Below are positions 58,421 through 64,000 of a DNA stretch of 64,000 nt, piece after piece. The position numbers and the translations under genes are program-made. Source of the DNA: an uncultured Olsenella sp. Lineage in GTDB: Bacteria; Actinomycetota; Coriobacteriia; Coriobacteriales; Atopobiaceae. Numbering within the stretch: the first letter of the stretch is position 1; the number at the start of each line of letters is the position of its first letter. Under the pieces are notes generated by a model that did not search any database, was not told the origin of the DNA, and worked only from the letters and a program-made list of their open reading frames with translations. The DNA lies in NCBI GenBank assembly GCA_949290055.1, contig CASEQJ010000001.1:109831-173830 (forward strand), given 5' to 3'.

Positions 58421-58453
58421 AATTAACGCGCACAGTTTGCACTGCGCGTTATT
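58421..58453. repeat. TAACGCGCACAGTTTGCA palindromic repeat, copy 2
   Basis: AATTAACGCGCA pairs with TGCGCGTTATT around CAGTTTGCAC. The core differs from the copy at 27033-27077 by one base in the loop. Confidence 0.7.
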
Positions 58454-58501
58454 CCACAGCCGCAGCCCCTGGGTCGAGGACCTTCGCGCCTGAATAACAA
58501 A

Positions 58502-58569
58502 GGGCCTCCCCGGTCTTCCGAAGAGAAGTTCCGCGCAGCGCACTTCTCGGAGGAAGACCGGGGAGGCCC
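58502..58569 (-). terminator. CGC-GNA-GCG hairpin after groEL
   Basis: GGGCCTCCCCGGTCTTCC (58502-58519) pairs perfectly with GGAAGACCGGGGAGGCCC (58552-58569). Inner AGAAGT-TC-CGC-GCA-GCG-C-ACTTCT. On the minus strand it is followed by TTTGTTATTCAG, T-rich, so it should end groEL transcription. Confidence 0.85.
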
Positions 58570-58593
58570 GATCAGGTTAGTTCAGACGCGAGC

Positions 58594-60276
<1,683 letters not shown>

Positions 60277-60567
60277 TTAGTCCTCGATGACGGCGTAGAT
60301 GTCGTCGGCGCGAAGCAGCAGGAAGTCCTCGCCGTCGATCTTCACCTCGTTGCCGCCGAACTTGCCGTAGTAGACCTCGTCGCCAACCTTGACGTCAATG
60401 GCAATGCGCTCGCCCTTGTCGTTGAGCTTTCCAGCGCCCACAGCGACAACCTGACCGCGCTGCGGCTTCTCCTGCGCACCGCTGGAGATATAGAGACCGG
60501 TCGAGGTCTTCTCCTCCTTGGGGGCGGGCTTCACGAGAACGCGATCACCAAGCGGCTTCAGAGTCAT
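60277..60567 (-). CDS. groS: Co-chaperonin GroES
   Basis: 96 residues from ATG at 60567, preceded by AAGGAGG; an upstream in-frame start gives 16 extra residues without homology. [20 protein letters not shown], mobile loop [17 protein letters not shown], and the C-terminal [17 protein letters not shown] are typical. No CIRCE element is seen upstream. Confidence 0.96.
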   Translation of the reverse strand: MTLKPLGDRVLVKPAPKEEKTSTGLYISSGAQEKPQRGQVVAVGAGKLNDKGERIAIDVKVGDEVYYGKFGGNEVKIDGEDFLLLRADDIYAVIED

Positions 60568-60682
60568 GTTCAAGAACCTCCTTCTTGTGCCCGGGGGCAC
60601 GTCTGCGGCGCGCACGTCGCGCCGCCGTAGCCAACGTTGAAGATGATACCCAGACGAGCGGACTTATACCACCGCGCGTGAA

Positions 60683-60710
60683 AAAATCTTACAAGACGCA
60701 CTTAGATTTT
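60683..60710 (-). promoter_or_regulatory. Inverted repeat upstream of groES
   Basis: AAAATCT (60683-60689) and AGATTTT (60704-60710) lie 14 bp apart, about 115 bp before the groES start. A TATAAG-like -10 box follows on the minus strand (60664-60669). It may be a regulator site, but it matches neither CIRCE nor HAIR as I know them. Confidence 0.3.
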
Positions 60711-60783
60711 CTGAGGGGGTCGCGCACAGGCGAGAAGAACGCGCCCTCTGGTAGGATGGGCGCAACCGACCGAGGAGAGCAAC

Positions 60784-61557
60784 ATGGCACGATCGATCGC
60801 CGCGCGCGTCGCGCCCCTCGTCCTGGTCGCGCTTCTCGCCCTTGCGGGATGCGCGTCCGACCAGACGACAGAGGGGTCCGCCGGCGCAAAGGAGGGGTTC
60901 GTGAGCACCGCAATGGTCGTCACGTTTGGCGACGGCGAGGTCCTCTTCGTGGACCAGGAGACCGGGACCCCCTACTACCCCACCAACCTGCCGGCAGACG
61001 CGCCCGAGCTCGCGGCCGGCAACATCGTGCGCGTGACCGGCAACGGCGTAATGCTGGAGAGCTACCCCGCACAGTACCCGGGAATCACGGACGTTGAGGT
61101 GATCGAGGAGGGAACCCCTGCGGACGCCGAGAAGTACGACGAGCTGGTGGCGCAGATCTGGCAGCCCAAGGACCCGTCCGAGCCGCCGCTGGCCTCACTC
61201 GAGTACACGACCGACCTCGCCGTCGTCACGCTCCTCCCGACGACTTGCGGCTATACGTGGGCATACGAGCAGAACGGCGAGGAGCGGACCGTCGCCGTGG
61301 ACACGCTCGCGCCAACCGACTACGCCGCAGACGCGCTCCCAGACGCGGCGCTCAAGGAGCCTACGGAGGTCACGGCAAGCTTTGACGTCGAGGTCACGAG
61401 CATAGAAGTCAGACGCTGGAGCGAGGACGCGCTCGACGCCGAGAGCGAGGCGGTCGAGGTCGACGGACTCTCGTTCGCCGCCGAGCCAGGCTACCGCTAC
61501 GCACTTCTCACCACCTTCGACGCCGGCGAGGTCACCTACGCCTTCACTGTGCGGTGA
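60784..61557 (+). CDS. Lipoprotein of unknown function
   Basis: 257 residues; lipobox in LVALLALAGCASD (Cys about 23). The part after it (VVTFGDGEVLFVDQETGTPY... NIVRVTGNGVML) looks like an OB-type or YobA/DUF3221-like beta domain, and the last third (about 135-257) is another beta domain. Function unknown. A TAGGATGGG -10-like box lies at about 60752. Its stop codon is within a palindrome shared with nadE. Confidence 0.78.
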   Translation: MARSIAARVAPLVLVALLALAGCASDQTTEGSAGAKEGFVSTAMVVTFGDGEVLFVDQETGTPYYPTNLPADAPELAAGNIVRVTGNGVMLESYPAQYPGITDVEVIEEGTPADAEKYDELVAQIWQPKDPSEPPLASLEYTTDLAVVTLLPTTCGYTWAYEQNGEERTVAVDTLAPTDYAADALPDAALKEPTEVTASFDVEVTSIEVRRWSEDALDAESEAVEVDGLSFAAEPGYRYALLTTFDAGEVTYAFTVR

Positions 61558-61588
61558 TCCAAAAGGGGACAGACCCCTTTTGGATCAC
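61554..61588. repeat. GGGGACAGACCCC palindrome giving stop codons to both neighbours
   Basis: GTGATCCAAAAGGGG-ACAGA-CCCCTTTTGGATCAC. The lipoprotein TGA (61555-61557) and the nadE TGA (minus strand, 61585-61587) lie at its two ends, as with the palindrome at 42876. Confidence 0.85.
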
Positions 61589-63513
61589 AGCGACTCGAGC
61601 TCGGCGAGCCAGAGGGCGGAGCAGGCGTCGGACGGCATGCGCAGGTCGCCGCGCGGGCTCACGGCCGCCGATCCCACCTTGGGGCCGTCCGGCAGGCAGC
61701 TGCGCTTGAACTGCTGCGCGAAGTAGCGCCGGTAGAAGACCTTGAGCCAGGAGAGGATCGTCTCGTCGTCGTAGGTCTCGCCCAGGGCGTGACGCGCCAG
61801 GCGGAAGACCTTGCGCGGGCCGGCGCCGTGGCGCAGCACCTCGTAGAGGAAGAAGTCGTGCAGCTCGTAGGGACCGACGAGGTCCTCCGTCCTCTGCGCG
61901 ATCTGGCCGTCGCCCGTGGCGGGCAAAAGCTCCGGAGAGACCGGGGTGTCCAACACGTCCAGCAGCACGTCCTTCTCGTCCGTGTTTCCGCACGTGTCTG
62001 CCACGTAGCGCACGAGGTGGCGGACGAGCGTCTTGGGCACGCTGGCGTTGACGGCGTACATGGACATGTGGTCACCGTTGTAGGTGGCCCAACCAAGCGC
62101 CAGCTCCGAGAGGTCGCCGGTGCCGATCACGAGGCCACCCTCCTGGTTGGCCACGTCCATGAGAATCTGCGTGCGCTCACGCGCCTGGGAGTTCTCGTAG
62201 GTGACGTCGTGGACGGACTCGTCGTGGCCGATGTCGGCGAAGTGCTGGCGCACGGCCGCCGCAATGGGCACCTCGCGCAGCTCCACGCCGAGCGCGGCGG
62301 CGAGCTTCGTGGCGTTGTCGTGCGTGCGGTCCGTGGTCCCAAAGCCGGGCATGGTCACGGCGACGATTCCCGAGCGGTCCAGCTCGAGCAGGTCAAAAGC
62401 GCGCACGGTCACGAGCAGGGCGAGCGTGGAGTCCAGCCCGCCGGAAAGGCCAATCACGGCATGGCGGGAGCGCGTGTGAGAGAGGCGCTTGGCGAGGCCG
62501 TGCGCCTGAATCGCAAAGACGTCCTCGCAGCGCTCGGCGCGACGGGCGGCGTCGGACGGCACGAAGGGGTGCGGGTCCACCCAGCGCGTGAGGTGAACGT
62601 GGTGGACGTCGAGCGTGAAGCGACTCACGTGGTAGTCGAGCTGGGCCGCGTTGGCAACGGTCTCGAACGTGGACATGCGGCGGCGCTCGGCGGCGAGCTG
62701 GCGGACGTCGACCTCCGTGAGCGCGCGGCCGTCACCGAAGGGGGCGCCCTCCGCGAGCAGGCGACCGTTCTCCGCAACGAGGTCATGGCCGGAGAAGACG
62801 AGGTCCTGCGTGGACTCGCCCGTGCCGGCGCTCGCGTAGACGTAGCCGCAGACGAGGCGGGCGCTCTGGCCGCGCACCAGATCGCGGCGGTAGTCCGCCT
62901 TGCCGACAAGGGCGTTGGAGGCGCTGAGGTTGCAGATCAGGGTTGCGCCGGCAAGCGCGTGGCGAATCGACGGCGGATCCGGGACCCAGAGGTCCTCGCA
63001 GATCTCCGCCGCCACCACGAGCTCCGGCAGCTCCTCGCAGGCAAAGAGCTGGCTCATGCCAAAGGGGACGTCAAGCTGGCCCGCCACGTCTATGGGGACG
63101 ACGTCCGCCGTGCCGGGAACGAAATGGCGACCCTCGTAGAACTCGTTGTAGGTGGGAATGTGGCGTTTGGGCACCACGCCGAGGATCGTCCCAGAGGTCA
63201 CGACGGCGCAGCAGTTGTAGAGCTTGGCGTTCACGCGCACGGGCACGCCCACGAGCAGGAGCGCGTCAAGCTCCGCCGTGCGGGACGCAAAGTCCGCGAG
63301 ACCGCACTCGGCGGCGTCGAGCAGGGCGTCCTGCCAGAAGAGGTCCTCGCAGGTGTAGCCCGTAATCGCAAGCTCGGGCAGCACCACCACGGAGGCGCCG
63401 TCCTCGGTGCAGGCGCGCTCCGCCGCGGCCACGCACGCGTCCACGTTAAAGCCCACGTCCGCAACGCGAACCTCCGGCGTCACCGCCGCAACCTTGACGA
63501 ACCCGTCCTGCAT
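61585..63513 (-). CDS. nadE: Glutamine-dependent NAD+ synthetase
   Basis: 642 residues. N-terminal nitrilase-type glutaminase with the catalytic triad in [17 protein letters not shown] (Glu), [15 protein letters not shown] (Lys) and [15 protein letters not shown] (Cys). C-terminal ATP-pyrophosphatase domain with [16 protein letters not shown]. It turns deamido-NAD to NAD using ammonia from glutamine. This long form is the one usual in actinobacteria. Single leftward gene. Confidence 0.95.
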   Translation of the reverse strand: MQDGFVKVAAVTPEVRVADVGFNVDACVAAAERACTEDGASVVVLPELAITGYTCEDLFWQDALLDAAECGLADFASRTAELDALLLVGVPVRVNAKLYNCCAVVTSGTILGVVPKRHIPTYNEFYEGRHFVPGTADVVPIDVAGQLDVPFGMSQLFACEELPELVVAAEICEDLWVPDPPSIRHALAGATLICNLSASNALVGKADYRRDLVRGQSARLVCGYVYASAGTGESTQDLVFSGHDLVAENGRLLAEGAPFGDGRALTEVDVRQLAAERRRMSTFETVANAAQLDYHVSRFTLDVHHVHLTRWVDPHPFVPSDAARRAERCEDVFAIQAHGLAKRLSHTRSRHAVIGLSGGLDSTLALLVTVRAFDLLELDRSGIVAVTMPGFGTTDRTHDNATKLAAALGVELREVPIAAAVRQHFADIGHDESVHDVTYENSQARERTQILMDVANQEGGLVIGTGDLSELALGWATYNGDHMSMYAVNASVPKTLVRHLVRYVADTCGNTDEKDVLLDVLDTPVSPELLPATGDGQIAQRTEDLVGPYELHDFFLYEVLRHGAGPRKVFRLARHALGETYDDETILSWLKVFYRRYFAQQFKRSCLPDGPKVGSAAVSPRGDLRMPSDACSALWLAELESL

Positions 63514-63582
63514 GGGGCCTCCCTCGCACGAACTTCCCGTGGGGAAATCGTATCACGCCCGTCCAAGGCGGTTTTCGGCGGG

Positions 63583-63742
63583 CGCTGTGTCACCTGAGGC
63601 CTCGTCTGCGTGGCCAAAATCGGCGGCGCCTCGCGAGGAGACGTCGCCGTCCGTGTTTCCGCAGGATTCCCGACGCCCAAAACCGGGCTTCCCGTGGCAC
63701 CGCTCAAAAATCCGCGCAGGCGAGGCAAAAAGTGACACAGCG
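63583..63742. repeat. 160-bp inverted repeat ending in CGCTGTGTCAC
   Basis: CGCTGTGTCACCTGAGGCC plus TCGTCTGCG (63583-63610) pairs imperfectly with CGCGCAGGCGAGGC plus AAAAAGTGACACAGCG (63713-63742). The inside has CGGCG...CGCCG around CTCGCGAGGAG and an AAAACCGGGCTTCCCG stretch. It fills the gap between nadE and the ABC ATPase gene. Confidence 0.55.
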
Positions 63743-63753
63743 TCTGCGCTCAG

Positions 63754-64000
63754 CTACCCCTCGAGGTAACGGGCGAGGAACTCGCGGGTGCGGGGGTGCT
63801 CGGGCGACGAGAAGAGCTTCTCGGGCGCGCCCTTCTCGGCAATGACGCCCTTGTCCATGAAGACGACCTCGTCGGAGACGTTGCGCGCGAACGCCATCTC
63901 ATGCGTCACCACGACCATGGTCATGCCCTCGGCCGCGAGGCGGCGCATGACCTCGAGGACCTCGCCCACGATCTCGGGGTCGAGCGCGGAAGTGGGCTCG
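63754..64000 (-). CDS. Polar amino acid ABC transporter ATPase, C-terminal part, cut by the window edge
   Basis: The last 81 codons are visible. [20 protein letters not shown] is the Walker B/D-loop end, [20 protein letters not shown] the H-loop, followed by the GlnQ-type end [17 protein letters not shown] and [13 protein letters not shown]. The N-terminal half with Walker A is outside the window. It powers uptake of glutamine, glutamate or other polar amino acids. Confidence 0.92.
   Translation of the reverse strand, partial: EPTSALDPEIVGEVLEVMRRLAAEGMTMVVVTHEMAFARNVSDEVVFMDKGVIAEKGAPEKLFSSPEHPRTREFLARYLEG

Noticed and set aside
60568..60783. CIRCE element before groES
   Set aside because: No TTAGCACTC-N9-GAGTGCTAA match, even allowing several mismatches by eye.

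Overview
This is a GC-rich window with strong Shine-Dalgarno sites, lipoprotein-type secreted proteins and no sign of an outer membrane. The gene set suggests a fermentative, host-associated high-GC Gram-positive: fructose and mannose-family PTS, a dedicated ECF riboflavin importer, an NfnAB-type electron-bifurcating pair, a single-chain FGAM synthase of about 1250 residues, DUF711, and a serpin. An Olsenella/Atopobium-like member of the Coriobacteriia is my best guess, inferred from gene content and not proven. I see no phage, insertion sequence, transposase or CRISPR array.

Layout. 1-3463: fructose PTS (fruA, then a cut-off fruK) and a ROK glucokinase, all leftward. 3612-6252: M32 carboxypeptidase, D-aminoacyl-tRNA deacylase and MscL. 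6342-12990: mannose-6-phosphate isomerase, a lipoprotein, a small Cys protein, glycerol kinase, a CapA-like phosphatase and asnS. 13201-17355: an AAA/DUF4143 ATPase behind an AT-rich multi-operator promoter, pyrE, a polysaccharide deacetylase and a nitroreductase. 17532-24212: a GntR regulator and a leftward eight-gene sugar operon (mannose-family EIIA, TIM-barrel isomerase, EIIB, EIIC, EIID, two FSA-type aldolases, glycerol dehydrogenase). 24410-31705: two helicases, a HAD phosphatase and DUF711. 31884-36147: murB, then an FMN riboswitch driving ribU, a fused double EcfA and ecfT. 36631-42877: purL, an EamA transporter and a serpin. 42905-45815: a tiny zinc-ribbon protein, an ECF sigma factor with a frameshifted partner, and a RhuM-Fic/Doc fusion. 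45913-54983: malic enzyme, an NlpC/P60-like protein, galE, polyprenyl synthase, a peptidoglycan-binding protein, an AlbA_2 protein, tRNA-Gln, glmU and prs. 55223-64000: pth, nfnAB, groEL/groES, a lipoprotein, nadE and a cut-off glnQ-type ATPase.

The sugar genes converge on glycolysis. In the large operon a phosphorylated sugar would be isomerised, cleaved by FSA-type aldolases and the triose reduced by the GldA-like enzyme; glpK and manA lie elsewhere in the window.

The most unusual content is intergenic. Many gaps hold palindromes belonging to several families. (1) GGGGAC/GTCCCC palindromes whose flanking arms differ between copies but stay complementary. Some occur as inverted pairs, two supply the stop codons of both convergent neighbours, and one pair is translated in frame as the linker of the EcfA fusion. 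(2) Six hairpins with exchangeable arms around a CGC-GNA-GCG cap, showing covariation. (3) A repeated TAACGCGCA element. (4) Paired TTGGGCAACAA elements. (5) A frequent TTCTTCTCG/CGAGAAGAA word. A 17-bp exact tandem duplication also breaks the gene next to the sigma factor.
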